A stretch of DNA of 61,143 nt from Treponema sp. (GTDB lineage Bacteria > Spirochaetota > Spirochaetia > Treponematales > Treponemataceae). Location of the stretch: positions 1-61,143 of the forward strand of contig JAKSTG010000018.1 of NCBI GenBank assembly GCA_024402695.1, given 5' to 3'. How positions within the stretch are numbered: position 1 is the first letter of the stretch; each line of letters opens with the position of its first letter. Below are positions 33,239 to 42,975 of this stretch, piece after piece. A model generated the notes under the pieces. It was not told the origin of the DNA. It ran no database searches and was given only the letters and a program-made list of their open reading frames with translations. A program made the translations under genes and the position numbers.

Positions 33239-33550
33239 TTATTTATTCATTAATTTTGAATGATCCAGAAGTTCTGAAAGTCTGTTTGTTTCTGAAATAA
33301 AAACAGCTTTTCCTTCTTCTGTAATTACATATTCTTTTTTTTTACGTGAATCAGTTTCTTCACTGAAAACCTGAATCCAGCCTTTCCCTTCAAGTGTTTG
33401 AATTGCGCCGTAAAGAGTTCCGGCCCCCATGTTGATGCGGCCTTTTGTCAGGTCTTTAACTTCCTGGATGATTCCGTACCCATGGTTCGGTTTTCGAAGA
33501 GCAAGCAGAATGTAAAAAACAGACTCTGTCAGAGGCAGATATTTTTCCAT
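33239..33550 (-). CDS. PadR-family transcriptional regulator
   Basis: This compact 103-residue PadR protein is of the subfamily-2 type. It has a winged helix at about 5-75 (LTESVFYILLALRKPNHGYG, INMGAGTLYGAIQTLEGKGW, then a KKKEYVITEEGK wing) and a short C-terminal dimerisation helix. It heads the operon with DUF2812 and should repress it until a ligand or stress releases it. Two near-identical palindromes directly upstream are its likely operators. Confidence 0.92.
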   Translation of the reverse strand: MEKYLPLTESVFYILLALRKPNHGYGIIQEVKDLTKGRINMGAGTLYGAIQTLEGKGWIQVFSEETDSRKKKEYVITEEGKAVFISETNRLSELLDHSKLMNK

Positions 33551-33577
33551 AAGTAATTCCTTTTTTTATAAGTAAGT

Positions 33578-33630
33578 GATATATCGGATAACGATATATC
33601 ATAGTCAAAATATATCGGACAACGATATAT
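33578..33630. promoter_or_regulatory. Twin palindromic operators for PadR
   Basis: GATATATCG-N5-CGATATATC lies at 33578-33600 and ATATATCG-N5-CGATATAT at 33610-33630. The spacers are GATAA and GACAA. The centres are 31 bp apart, about three helical turns, on the same DNA face. They sit 28-80 bp upstream of padR and overlap the probable promoter, as expected for autorepression. Confidence 0.8.
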
Positions 33631-33720
33631 TTTGTCAATGTTATATTTATAATAATACGTTATTTGACATTTTAGAGATTTGACTTAGAATATTAGTAAT
33701 ATTGAAAAAATGGAGTTATT

Positions 33721-35355
33721 ATGGCTCGGCTTATTTTGACTGAAAAACTTATGCCTTCTGAGGAAGTTCAGAAAAACTTTTCGTTTAAGGTTCGTAACCA
33801 GCTTAAGTTTATGATTGTGGGAAATATTATTCTTTTCTGTACTATTTTCCTTTTTAGTATCATTGAATTTATTCTTGGTAATTTCCTGGTCGGTGCAGTT
33901 ACTATGATAAGTACCTTAATGTCCGTAACTTCCATTGTTTCCATGAGAAAGGGAAATATTAAAGTTGCTGCAGTTATTTCTACGACGGCTCTTCTGGCGG
34001 TAGATGCCCTTGTCTGTCTGTTTGCAACAAGCTCTTATTCTGAATCTTCTATTATTTACCGTAACATTTACTTCGTTGCCACTATGGCGGTTATGAATGT
34101 AATGATGGCCGTAGGTATTAAGCAGATTCTTGTTTATGATATCGCTTCGTTTGTGATTTTCCAGGCTTCAAATATTTTCGTAACAGAAAATATCCGTGAA
34201 GCAGATATGAGAGGATTCATTGTTGCAGTAATGATTTCTTCTCTTGCATATCTTATGATTATGATTGCTCTTCGCAATATGGTAAAACACAACGACAAAC
34301 TTATTGCCGCTGCAAAAGCAGATAACGACAGGGCAGAAGATAATATCCGTAAAATCAAAAACATTGTTTCTGAATCAGAAGAAGGACTCAAAATTGGTGA
34401 TTCCCTCAAAGAAGTTGCCAACGATGCGTCTTCAAAATCTGCTGTAATCAGCGAAGCTTTCAATACAATTCTTCCAAAGATTGATACTCTTTCTGAAAAC
34501 CTCAATATTCTGGAAAGCAATATCCGCATCATTCAGGAAGGCGCCGGAAAAATGCAGGTTACTTCAGAGAACCAGGCAAGAAACGTTGAAACAACTTCTT
34601 CTGCTATGGTTCAGATTTCGGCAAACGTTACTACAATTTCTGATACAGCACAGAAAAGAAAATCTCAGCTTAATGAAATGGCCGAAAGTGTTGGTCACCA
34701 GAAAGACCTGGCAAACTCTCTTGGTCACCAGCTGCAGAAAGTTGAAGAATACTCACAGGTTATCAACGGCTTTGTAAGAACAATCAACAAGATTTCAGAA
34801 CAGACAAATCTTCTTGCTATGAACGCCTCAATCGAAGCTGCCCACGCAGGAAAGATGGGTGAAGGCTTCAGTGTTATTGCACAGGAAATCCGTAAGCTTT
34901 CTACAGAAACTTCAAACAACGCTAAAAACATTGAAGTTGTTCTTAAAGAAAATACAGACGTTGTAAACGAAACTGTTCAGACTATGGCTCAGTTCAACAC
35001 CTATGTTGAAAGCAGTGGAAAATCTGCAACAGAAACTCTGAACTCAATTGATGAAATCATTTCTGGAATTATGGAAATTGATGTTGGAAACAAAGAAATC
35101 AGCAAATCTATTTCCGAAATGGTAAACGGTGCAAAAGAAACAACATACATAATCGACAATGTTTCTACTGAAATTGAACGTCAGATTGATCCAGTTAAGA
35201 ATGTTGTTGCCTTTATGAACGGCCTGCGTGAAGAAGTGAATCATTTGAACAGAGAGATCATTTCTATTCAGAATACTCTTTCGCAGATTTCAAATGACGC
35301 TGAAGTAAACGCTGTAGTTGGTAAAACAATCCTTACTTCACTGAACGAAATCTAG
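33721..35355 (+). CDS. Methyl-accepting chemotaxis protein with polytopic membrane sensor
   Basis: The 544-residue receptor has about six membrane helices in residues 28-190 and no periplasmic domain, so it senses within or near the membrane. There is no clear HAMP. The cytoplasmic coiled coil (about 200-540) carries the conserved hairpin tip [20 protein letters not shown] near residue 357. The tip should contact CheA and CheW, and methylation sites would flank it. GGAG lies before the ATG. It starts a run of four plus-strand genes whose other members are not chemotaxis-related, so it is probably an independent unit. Confidence 0.92.
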   Translation: MARLILTEKLMPSEEVQKNFSFKVRNQLKFMIVGNIILFCTIFLFSIIEFILGNFLVGAVTMISTLMSVTSIVSMRKGNIKVAAVISTTALLAVDALVCLFATSSYSESSIIYRNIYFVATMAVMNVMMAVGIKQILVYDIASFVIFQASNIFVTENIREADMRGFIVAVMISSLAYLMIMIALRNMVKHNDKLIAAAKADNDRAEDNIRKIKNIVSESEEGLKIGDSLKEVANDASSKSAVISEAFNTILPKIDTLSENLNILESNIRIIQEGAGKMQVTSENQARNVETTSSAMVQISANVTTISDTAQKRKSQLNEMAESVGHQKDLANSLGHQLQKVEEYSQVINGFVRTINKISEQTNLLAMNASIEAAHAGKMGEGFSVIAQEIRKLSTETSNNAKNIEVVLKENTDVVNETVQTMAQFNTYVESSGKSATETLNSIDEIISGIMEIDVGNKEISKSISEMVNGAKETTYIIDNVSTEIERQIDPVKNVVAFMNGLREEVNHLNREIISIQNTLSQISNDAEVNAVVGKTILTSLNEI

Positions 35356-35380
35356 TTCTGGAGTTTTTTCGGCGATTTTC

Positions 35381-35389
35381 TGATATAAT
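35381..35389 (+). promoter_or_regulatory. Extended -10 box close to the polyprenyl synthase start
   Basis: TGATATAAT at 35381-35389 ends only 7 bp before the ATG at 35397, so a transcript from it would have almost no leader. An AGGA overlaps the gap and would serve readthrough mRNA. Confidence 0.55.
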
Positions 35390-35396
35390 AGGAAGC

Positions 35397-36473
35397 ATGA
35401 ATCCTGAATTTGAAATTCGCCTGAAAAAAATTGAAGAAGAAATTCTCCGTGTTACAGAACTGAATGATTCCTGGAAGAACAATTCTTTTGGAGTCCTTCC
35501 TGAAGGTGTCTGCTCAGACAAGGGCGATCTGTACCTGAAATGTCTTCTTGAACCAAATACAAATCTTATAAGCCAGGGTGGAAAACGTTGGCGTCCTCTT
35601 TTTGCAACTCTTGTGTCTGATCTGGTTTCGGGTGGAGCAGGAGTTTCTGGTGAAAAAGAAAATCTGGTTTATCATCTGGCACCTATCGTTGAATTTGTGC
35701 ACACAGCCAGTTTGATCCATGATGATATTGAAGACGGGGCAGACCTGCGCCGTGGAAAACCCTGCGCTCACATCAGTTTCGGACTTGATACAGCCCTTAA
35801 TGCGGGGGCCTGGTTTTATTTTGAAGCTCTTTCCCTTATTGATATCCAGAACATTTCTGACGGTGACAAGCTGGCCCTTCACAAAATGGTTGAACAGGAA
35901 CTTCGCCGGCTTCATCTTGGTCAGGCAATGGATATTTACTGGCACAGAAATCCGGAAGTTTTCCCTTCAGAAAAAGAATATGAAGCTATGGTTCGTCAGA
36001 AGACGGGAACCCTTGCAAATCTTGCCGCTCAACTTGGAGCAATGGCAGGCGGTGCTGATCCTGAACTTGCCTTAAAGCTTGGTCAGACTGCTTCCTATAT
36101 CGGAATGGGTTTCCAGATCATTGATGATGTAATCAACCTGACAACAGGAAACGTAGGAAAAAAACGTGGAGATGATATTGTTGAAGGAAAGAAAAGCCTT
36201 CCAGTTCTCATTCATGTAAAAAATCATCCTGAAGATAAAGAAAAGATCGCTGCCTTCATGGATATTGCAAGAAAAGAGGGAATTGAAAGTCCTGCAGTTG
36301 AAGAATGTATTGCTCTCCTGGAAACCAACGGTTGCATTGGGGATGCATGGAAAGAAGGCTGCAAGGTAATTGATGAAGCCTGCAGAGAATTCCGTAATCT
36401 TGGTGGAGAAAAAGGAACAAGATTTGCAGATCTTATTGAAGAACTTTTCAAAGGAATGGTTCCGAAACTGTAA
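35397..36473 (+). CDS. Polyprenyl (farnesyl/geranylgeranyl) diphosphate synthase
   Basis: This 358-residue trans-prenyltransferase builds C15-C20 or longer isoprenoid diphosphates from IPP for lipid carriers or quinones. The first Asp-rich motif is DDIED (109-113). The second is DDVIN (243-247), with Asn at the final position instead of the usual Asp. The substrate-binding GGKRWRP (61-67), the QKTGTL motif and Lys/Arg pairs after DDIED (DLRRGKP) are intact. The protein is somewhat longer at both ends than E. coli IspA. A TPR protein and an RseC-like protein follow within 20 bp and 4 bp, forming an operon. Chain length cannot be judged reliably. Confidence 0.9.
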   Translation: MNPEFEIRLKKIEEEILRVTELNDSWKNNSFGVLPEGVCSDKGDLYLKCLLEPNTNLISQGGKRWRPLFATLVSDLVSGGAGVSGEKENLVYHLAPIVEFVHTASLIHDDIEDGADLRRGKPCAHISFGLDTALNAGAWFYFEALSLIDIQNISDGDKLALHKMVEQELRRLHLGQAMDIYWHRNPEVFPSEKEYEAMVRQKTGTLANLAAQLGAMAGGADPELALKLGQTASYIGMGFQIIDDVINLTTGNVGKKRGDDIVEGKKSLPVLIHVKNHPEDKEKIAAFMDIARKEGIESPAVEECIALLETNGCIGDAWKEGCKVIDEACREFRNLGGEKGTRFADLIEELFKGMVPKL

Positions 36474-36493
36474 AATTTGAGTATATTTTAAGT

Positions 36494-37018
36494 ATGTTAG
36501 AACGCGCAGATACTTTGAACAATCAGGCTATTCTCCTTGCAAAAGACGGGCAGTACACCGATGCTATTGCCTGCCTTCGTCGTGCCATTCACATTGACCG
36601 TAACAATTATCTGGTATGGTACAATCTTGGAATTACTTACCGTGACGCAGGCGAGATGAATGATGCGCTTGTAGCTTTGCGCAATGCCCTTAAAATCAGT
36701 CCCCAGCGGGAAGATGTTGCAGAAACTCTTGCAGTTCATCTTTTTAATATGAACAAAATGGATGAAGCCTTTACAGTCTGCCAGGAGGCATTGGATTTCC
36801 ATCCTCTCAGTGAAAAACTCTGGAATGTAATGGGAGTTCTGAACTTCAATACAAATGATTTCCGTGCCGCTTCGGAATGTTTTGAAATGGCAATCACTCT
36901 GGATCCTTATTATGGGGATGCACTTCTGAATCTTCGCGATACTTACAATGAACTTAAACAGAAGTCTGCAGCTGAAATTATTCAGCTTAAACTTTTGGAA
37001 ATGGGAATAAAAGACTAG
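36494..37018 (+). CDS. TPR-repeat protein
   Basis: This 174-residue cytoplasmic protein has four tetratricopeptide repeats. The repeats start near residues 5, 39, 73 and 107 and show the W/Y-x-x-L/I-G pattern (VWYNLGITYRDAGEMNDALV, LWNVMGVLNFNTNDFRAASE). TPR arrays mediate protein-protein contacts. It lies 20 bp after the polyprenyl synthase gene and 4 bp before the RseC-like gene. The context does not reveal a specific partner. A TATATT at 36482-36487 is 6 bp before the ATG. Confidence 0.88.
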   Translation: MLERADTLNNQAILLAKDGQYTDAIACLRRAIHIDRNNYLVWYNLGITYRDAGEMNDALVALRNALKISPQREDVAETLAVHLFNMNKMDEAFTVCQEALDFHPLSEKLWNVMGVLNFNTNDFRAASECFEMAITLDPYYGDALLNLRDTYNELKQKSAAEIIQLKLLEMGIKD

Positions 37019-37022
37019 CAAT

Positions 37023-37433
37023 ATGAGAAAGATTTTTAAAGTCAGCAAAGTAACTGAAAACAATGTAGACATTATTCCTTACGATGAAAACGCCTGCTCA
37101 ACCTGTTCCGGTTCCTGTTCAAGCTGCCGCGTTGTTCTTCAGGCAAAAAATCCTAAAGGCTTTGAGCTTAAACCTGGAATGACAGTAAAGGCAAATGTAT
37201 CTACAGCCTTCCAGTCTTTCTGTAATGTTCTGGCTCTTGTAGTTCCGATTCTTTGTGCTGTTGCAGGATTTTTTGCAGCTTCTCCTCTGGCGGCTTTGTT
37301 TAATGTCGAAAAGACCGAAGCTTTTACAGCAGGAATCGTACTTGCTTTTCTTTTTGTTCCGGCTCTTGTGATTTTTATAATAACCAGAAAACGTTCTGAA
37401 TTGATTGAGCTTCAGATAACAGAAATAATTTAG
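37023..37433 (+). CDS. RseC/MucC-family (SoxR-reducing system) membrane protein
   Basis: This 136-residue protein has a Cys-rich N-terminal domain (Cys25, Cys28, Cys32 and Cys35 in the CSTCSGSCSSC cluster) followed by two membrane helices (about 66-88 and 98-117). This is the RseC_MucC arrangement. RseC proteins accompany Rnf complexes in reducing SoxR or modulate sigma-E signalling. In spirochaetes the role is unclear. It ends the four-gene run and is followed by a bidirectional terminator. Confidence 0.85.
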   Translation: MRKIFKVSKVTENNVDIIPYDENACSTCSGSCSSCRVVLQAKNPKGFELKPGMTVKANVSTAFQSFCNVLALVVPILCAVAGFFAASPLAALFNVEKTEAFTAGIVLAFLFVPALVIFIITRKRSELIELQITEII

Positions 37434-37440
37434 ACTAACA

Positions 37441-37468
37441 AAAAAAGACGGCTTGAGCCGTCTTTTTT
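37441..37468. terminator. Bidirectional terminator
   Basis: AAAAAAGACGGC-TTGA-GCCGTCTTTTTT is a perfect hairpin with A and T tracts on both sides, serving the converging RseC-like and GH95 genes. Confidence 0.95.
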
Positions 37469-37480
37469 GTTTAACCTCTG

Positions 37481-39880
37481 TTACAGGATTTCGTATTTTG
37501 TGTTTCCACTTACTGCGGTTCTTGTAACTTTCCAGTTGTCCCATTCAAAATCAAGGGTTAAGTCTCCGCGCACTTTTACGCCTTTAAGACTTCCGGCTTT
37601 CCATTCATCAGTTTCTGGAAGGGCAGGAAGCAGTTTGATTTTTACTTCCGGTTTGTTGTTCTCATCCCAGCTTAAATCACTTTGAACCAGCATGCGGATA
37701 ATTCCGGAAAGAGCACCGAAGTTTCCGTCAATCTGGAAAGGAGGGTGTACGTCCAGCAGATTTGGATTTGTTGAATGTGAAAGAATCTTCTTAACAGCTT
37801 CACCGGCTTCTTCCCCCTGGTGGAGGGCTGCACGGAAATTGATTATCCATGCCTGGCTCCAGCCTGTGTGACCGCCGCCCGCACTTAATCTTTTTACAAG
37901 AGTTTTCTTTGCGGCTTCTGCAAGTTCCGGTGTCTTTTCAAGGGAAATGCTGTGTCCAGGGAAAAGTCCGTAAAGATGAGAAATGTGTCGGTGTCCCGGT
38001 TCCACTTCTTCCATTTCTTCGTTCCATTCCATAATTGAACCATCGCTGTTCAGCGAAGGCTTTTTGATATGGGCAAGAACATATTCGAAAGTCTTTCTGT
38101 CGGAAGAGGAATAATTTTTACCGTTTGGATTTTTTGCATCTGTTCCAAGAATATTCATTGCTTTAAGACAGCTTTCAAAAAGATGAGTCAGAATCTGGTT
38201 GTCCATCTCACAACCCTGGCTGAAAACCGAAACAACGCCGTCTTTTGTGCGGTAAGTATTTTCAGGCGAGGCCGACGGATTCAGAATAAGATAAGGCTTC
38301 CCGTCAGGAGCTTTTAGTTTGCTTTCTGTAAGGAAGTCTGAATAGAACTGGCAGGCTTCGTGAATCAGATAGTAATATTTCGAAAGCATTTTCTTGTCCA
38401 GAGTATATTCGAAGTTTTCCCAGATATGAGTTGCAAGCCATCCGCTTCCAAGAGTCCAGTAAGTTCCTGGAACCCATGCATCCTGAGGTGCGCTGTCTCC
38501 CCAGACATCGGTGTTGTGATGCATTACGTAGCCTTTGCAGCCGTACATTTTTTTTGCAGTAACTTTTCCTCTTTCGTAGCCGCGGGCCAGAAGGTCAAAG
38601 ACTGTTGTTTCTGTTTCGGAAAGGGCGCACATACAGGCACACCAGTAATTCATCTGAAGGTTGATGTTGATTGTATATTTGCTTCCCCATGGCGGATCCA
38701 TGTAACAGTTCCAGATTCCCTGAAGCGTTGCAGGATTTTTCCCCGGTTTTCTTGAAGAGGAAATGAGCAGGTATCGTCCGAAGTTTGCGTACTGATTTAT
38801 GAGGAAAGCAGAATTCATCACAAGGAATTTGTCGTTTGTTTTTTCTGTTCCGCTTTCGGAAGCTTTCTTCAGATTTTCCAGAAGTTTTGGTGTGGAAAGG
38901 GGAGAAGAAGAAACTCCAAGATTAAGTTCCATTCTTTTGTAGTATGAAGAAAATTCTTCTACATGATCAGAAAGAAGTTTCTTGTATTCTTTTGCAAAAG
39001 CAGCGGCACCGCCGGAGAATCTTTCTGTGATTTTTTTAAGCTGGGATTTTACTTTACCGGTCCAGGTATTCTTGCGGATAGCTTCTTCGTAGTCTTTAAG
39101 GTTTACAGGATGATTTTTCCCGTAAAAATTATCGAAGGCACGGATTGAGATGAAGAAAATACATTCATCAACGTCCTGGCCGCAAAGACAGGTCCCCATG
39201 ATTTCTTTTTTACCGCCCTTGCAGATTACAGTGGCTCCAGCACAGAATGGGATTCCATGGGCATCTTCAAGATAGATGCTGTTTCCGTCTGTCCATACAG
39301 AATCTGCCCAAACCCCTCGTTCCAGGTTTCCGCGGAAATTGATTTTTCCTTTTTTGTCTGCCTTTACATGCATCACGATAATATCGTCTACGGCGGAAAC
39401 GAAAGTGGTACGGATAAAACTGGTTCCTTCATCATCAGTGTATGAAACTGTGCTGGTTCCAAGACTCATGTCCAGTTCCATTTTGTAGTTCTGGATATCT
39501 CCTGGAATGTGTCCCTGCATTGGGCCTGGAATTCCGAAGTTTTTCTTTGTGAAGAAATCGATGGTGAAATCCCCGGCGTTCTGATAACAGCGCATGTTTA
39601 CAGGACTTCCTGCCATTGAACGGAAAGCCATTTCCTGGGCCTCCGGGATTTTCCCTTTTTTCATTAAAGCACGGATTTTTGGAAGGTCCGCAAGGGTAGA
39701 AGGATTGTTTCTGTCCATGGGACCGCCAGACCAGATGTTTTCTTCATTGAGCTGAAGTCCTTCCTGGCAGGGATCGCCCTTTAACATTACACCAAGGCGT
39801 CCATTCCCGAGAGGTATACGGCTTTCCCAATTGTAGGGTTCTGCAGGTTTTTTGAACAAAAGAATATCAGGTGATGCCAT
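37481..39880 (-). CDS. GH95 family alpha-L-fucosidase
   Basis: This 799-residue enzyme of family GH95 (1,2-alpha-L-fucosidase or alpha-L-galactosidase activity) has an N-terminal beta domain (WESRIPLGNGRLGVMLKGD, QLNEENIWSGGP), the (alpha/alpha)6 barrel and a C-terminal beta domain. Conserved catalytic-site motifs are visible: NINLQMNYW with the two Asn of the family's catalytic machinery, and VHPPFQIDGNFG with the catalytic Asp. No signal peptide is present, so it acts on imported fuco-oligosaccharides from host mucin or plant xyloglucan. GGAG precedes the ATG. It is monocistronic and convergent to the RseC-like gene. Confidence 0.93.
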   Translation of the reverse strand: MASPDILLFKKPAEPYNWESRIPLGNGRLGVMLKGDPCQEGLQLNEENIWSGGPMDRNNPSTLADLPKIRALMKKGKIPEAQEMAFRSMAGSPVNMRCYQNAGDFTIDFFTKKNFGIPGPMQGHIPGDIQNYKMELDMSLGTSTVSYTDDEGTSFIRTTFVSAVDDIIVMHVKADKKGKINFRGNLERGVWADSVWTDGNSIYLEDAHGIPFCAGATVICKGGKKEIMGTCLCGQDVDECIFFISIRAFDNFYGKNHPVNLKDYEEAIRKNTWTGKVKSQLKKITERFSGGAAAFAKEYKKLLSDHVEEFSSYYKRMELNLGVSSSPLSTPKLLENLKKASESGTEKTNDKFLVMNSAFLINQYANFGRYLLISSSRKPGKNPATLQGIWNCYMDPPWGSKYTININLQMNYWCACMCALSETETTVFDLLARGYERGKVTAKKMYGCKGYVMHHNTDVWGDSAPQDAWVPGTYWTLGSGWLATHIWENFEYTLDKKMLSKYYYLIHEACQFYSDFLTESKLKAPDGKPYLILNPSASPENTYRTKDGVVSVFSQGCEMDNQILTHLFESCLKAMNILGTDAKNPNGKNYSSSDRKTFEYVLAHIKKPSLNSDGSIMEWNEEMEEVEPGHRHISHLYGLFPGHSISLEKTPELAEAAKKTLVKRLSAGGGHTGWSQAWIINFRAALHQGEEAGEAVKKILSHSTNPNLLDVHPPFQIDGNFGALSGIIRMLVQSDLSWDENNKPEVKIKLLPALPETDEWKAGSLKGVKVRGDLTLDFEWDNWKVTRTAVSGNTKYEIL

Positions 39881-39978
39881 AGAATCTCCAAATTTTGTGA
39901 AATTTCCCTAAAAAGGGGTAACAACTATTTATCTAAAGAAATTATAGTTTTCTGCCGATAATACACAAGGAGTATTTT

Positions 39979-42975
39979 ATGTTAAAACGTAAAATTTTGG
40001 CTTTTATTTCAGCCATCCTTATTTTTTCTTCATTTCCTCTATTAGGACAGGAGTCTGATGACGTTTTCGGTGAAATTTCTACCCGTTATCAGTTTATTCA
40101 GCAATTTAAATGGATGCCCTCGGCTAAGGCTGCTCAATATGAGGTAGTCATTGAATCTTTTGAGGACGGTAAATGGGTACCGGAAATTGAATCTGTAAAG
40201 ACTAAAAAAACTTCAATTCAGCTTTCCCTTTATCCTGGTCAGAAGCGTATTCAGATTATTTCCCTGAATAAATTAGGCCGCCGCGGTAAGAAAACTGAAT
40301 GGGCAGAGTTCCTTGTTCTGGACGAAACCCAGCCGTACCTTTACGCAGATTATCTGAAAAAATCCCGCCAGTGGGATTCTCCTTTGTTGCAGGTTACCCG
40401 CGGAGAAGGGGATGTTGTCGAAGAAAATGTTGAATCGGAAAAAGGGGATCCTGAAAACTCCTTCTTCCTTAAAGGAAAAAATATCTTCCTTACAGAAACA
40501 AAGTTTTACATGGAGCCTGTCGATGAATCTTCATCTGGCGGACGCCTTTTTGAAGCCTTCAACAAACGTCGTAAGACAGTTCCGCTGAAACTGGTTCGCA
40601 ACGACTTTGAACGGGAAGGTGTAGTTGTTGCATATAACTCTGAAGATCTTTATTCAGGTTACTATCAGATTGTTGCAGAAAATCCGGGAAATCAGAAAGC
40701 CTATCTTGATATTCTGGTTCTTGCAGACAGACCTCCTGAGTTTGATGAAAAGCAGTTTGATTACTTTCCGAACTATGAAGTTCGCATTCTTGATGTTTCA
40801 AAAATCAAAGACAACGAAGGAATCCTTTATGTAAAAGGAGCTGGCTTTACAGGCGACACTCGTTTTACACTTGCTCCTTCTACTTCCGGTATTCCTTATC
40901 CTTTCTCAAGCTCAAAGGAAAGGGCAAAGCTGGATCTTTACGCTTCAAGCATTAATCCTCTGAACGAAAGCGGAGACATGGAGCTTGCTTTCAAAGTGAA
41001 TCCCGAAAATGTTCCGCCGGGATACTATTACCTGAATGCAGAAAACTCCATGGGAAAATCTACAGTTTTCCTTCTTGTTCGCGATATAGAAAGAGAGGCC
41101 GGAGTTCCAAAGATCGATTCCATTGCAACTCAGAAATCAGACAAGGAAAAAATCAGTCTGCTGTTAAAAGGTGAAAACCTTACATCAGAATGTGTCTTCA
41201 CTCTTGTTTCGCCAATGTCTGAATACACAGGTCTGAGCACAAGAGTTCCGATGATTATTTCCGAAAGCAACAAAAACGGAAAGAAGATTGTGATCGAAGG
41301 AAGCAAGTCTGCAGTTGAGCCTGGAGTTTATGCACTTATGGCAGAATCTCCTGAAAACTCAGTTGTAAAATATATTGAGTTTGGCAAAAAGGATAAGGCT
41401 AAGAAAACTCAGCTTTCTCTTGCCGAAGAAACAAACATCTTTATTCGTCCTGAAGGCTTTGTTCCACGGGAAGACGGGGAGGAAGAAATTCTTTCTGATG
41501 TTAAAGAACTGGAATACATTCCTTACGAATTCACCGCACTCAAGAAATACAGAGTATTCCTTCCTTATGTAGAATTTGATTACAACTACGGACCAAACTA
41601 TTTTGCTATGGGACTTGAAGCCCCTGACAGTACAATGTCTGCCGGAATCAATTTTGAACTTTTGAATCTGAATGTTCTTCACTGGGGATTCGCTGGGTCC
41701 TATGACTGGCAGCAGCAGATCGCAAATGCAGAAACTTATTTAAGACTTTCAACAGCGGGTATTAACTTCAGACCTTACATGAGCTTTGGTGCCGGTGCAA
41801 ATCTTTTCGGTCTTGATCTGGAAAGTCCTCTTGGCATTTATGCTTTCACAAATGTTGGTCTTTGTCTTGGAAACTTCCTTGATGTTCGTTACACCTTGCA
41901 TTTCTCGGGAATTGACCGCCTTGCAGGACTCGAATACAGCACATACGGAAATCCTTTGACCGGAAATTATTTCTATGACGATGTGACTGTTGGTGTAAGA
42001 ATTCCTCTTGGCAAGTTCAAATATAAACTGAAGCCGGTGAACCAGCAGCTTACAATTACAAAGAAAGGCGTTGTTTCGGGAGACGAATATAAACTTCGTA
42101 AAGACATTAAACGTATTGTTTTTGCTGACGGAATTACAGAAATCAAAAACTTCAATGACAACTACATGCTTACAAGCGTAAGTATTCCTGACTCTGTCCG
42201 TGTAATCGGAAAGGATGCTTTCAAGAACTGTATCAATCTTAAGGAAGTGATTCTTCCTGACGGAGTTGAAGAAATTCAGGAAGGGGCCTTTGAAGGCTGC
42301 CGCGGTATGCAGAAAATTGTTCTTCCAACTTCAATCAGAAAAATCAGTGCGCAGGCTTTCACCGACTGGAAAGATTATCAGTTTGTCGTTTACTCATGGA
42401 CAAAGGATGATACAACCTTCAGAGATCTGGGTGGCCTTTACGGTAAACCAAACTTTACTACTATTTATGATGCCCGTAGAACTCCTTTTGAACAGCTTGG
42501 TATTTTTGGTGCGTTCCAGCAGAAAAACGCAAAGGCTTATACATCTAGTAAGTGGCAGAAAATTGATGGTATTGAATATGCTGTAACAGAATTCAATTCG
42601 ACTATTACATCCTCTACGAACGATATAGGGGCTGGTTTTTCAACGGGAGATCCTAAAGTTTTCGATTATTTGATGAACGGTGATGGAATTACATTCAAAT
42701 ATATTGGTGACGGACATATTTATTCTATTGTGTTTATTTCATCTGATCAGAAAACTCGCTTCTACTATAAATTTACCGCGAAGGAAGGAATTAACACTCT
42801 GACTGTACCATACAAATTTTTTATTTATGATGAGTGGTATTCAAAACGGTATGTAAAATTAAAGAAAATGGTTCCTTTATCTTTTGGAATCGAGAATGAC
42901 TATGATACCAGCTATAAGGGTAAGCGCACAAGACTTGTGGTTTACGGAATTGAAACTATCATGGAGAAGAAATAA
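39979..42975 (+). CDS. Surface protein with beta-barrel and BspA-type leucine-rich repeats
   Basis: This 998-residue exported protein has a signal peptide ending about residue 23 (PLLGQ). The N-terminal half has three related modules of about 130 residues (FFLKGKNIFLTETKFYMEP, ILYVKGAGFTGDTRFTLAP, SLLLKGENLTSECVFTLVSP), each closing with a YYxxAENxxG strand. Residues about 525-700 are alternating-hydrophobic strands with Gly and aromatic girdles (LPYVEFDYNYGPNYFAMGLE, VTVGVRIPLGKFKYKL), like an 8-10 stranded outer-membrane barrel. Residues about 710-790 are LRR_5 repeats (SIPDSVRVIGKDAFKNC, ILPDGVEEIQEGAFEGC). A beta-rich domain ends the protein. Its stop overlaps the next start (TAATG), and it heads a four-gene operon. 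Confidence 0.8.
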   Translation: MLKRKILAFISAILIFSSFPLLGQESDDVFGEISTRYQFIQQFKWMPSAKAAQYEVVIESFEDGKWVPEIESVKTKKTSIQLSLYPGQKRIQIISLNKLGRRGKKTEWAEFLVLDETQPYLYADYLKKSRQWDSPLLQVTRGEGDVVEENVESEKGDPENSFFLKGKNIFLTETKFYMEPVDESSSGGRLFEAFNKRRKTVPLKLVRNDFEREGVVVAYNSEDLYSGYYQIVAENPGNQKAYLDILVLADRPPEFDEKQFDYFPNYEVRILDVSKIKDNEGILYVKGAGFTGDTRFTLAPSTSGIPYPFSSSKERAKLDLYASSINPLNESGDMELAFKVNPENVPPGYYYLNAENSMGKSTVFLLVRDIEREAGVPKIDSIATQKSDKEKISLLLKGENLTSECVFTLVSPMSEYTGLSTRVPMIISESNKNGKKIVIEGSKSAVEPGVYALMAESPENSVVKYIEFGKKDKAKKTQLSLAEETNIFIRPEGFVPREDGEEEILSDVKELEYIPYEFTALKKYRVFLPYVEFDYNYGPNYFAMGLEAPDSTMSAGINFELLNLNVLHWGFAGSYDWQQQIANAETYLRLSTAGINFRPYMSFGAGANLFGLDLESPLGIYAFTNVGLCLGNFLDVRYTLHFSGIDRLAGLEYSTYGNPLTGNYFYDDVTVGVRIPLGKFKYKLKPVNQQLTITKKGVVSGDEYKLRKDIKRIVFADGITEIKNFNDNYMLTSVSIPDSVRVIGKDAFKNCINLKEVILPDGVEEIQEGAFEGCRGMQKIVLPTSIRKISAQAFTDWKDYQFVVYSWTKDDTTFRDLGGLYGKPNFTTIYDARRTPFEQLGIFGAFQQKNAKAYTSSKWQKIDGIEYAVTEFNSTITSSTNDIGAGFSTGDPKVFDYLMNGDGITFKYIGDGHIYSIVFISSDQKTRFYYKFTAKEGINTLTVPYKFFIYDEWYSKRYVKLKKMVPLSFGIENDYDTSYKGKRTRLVVYGIETIMEKK

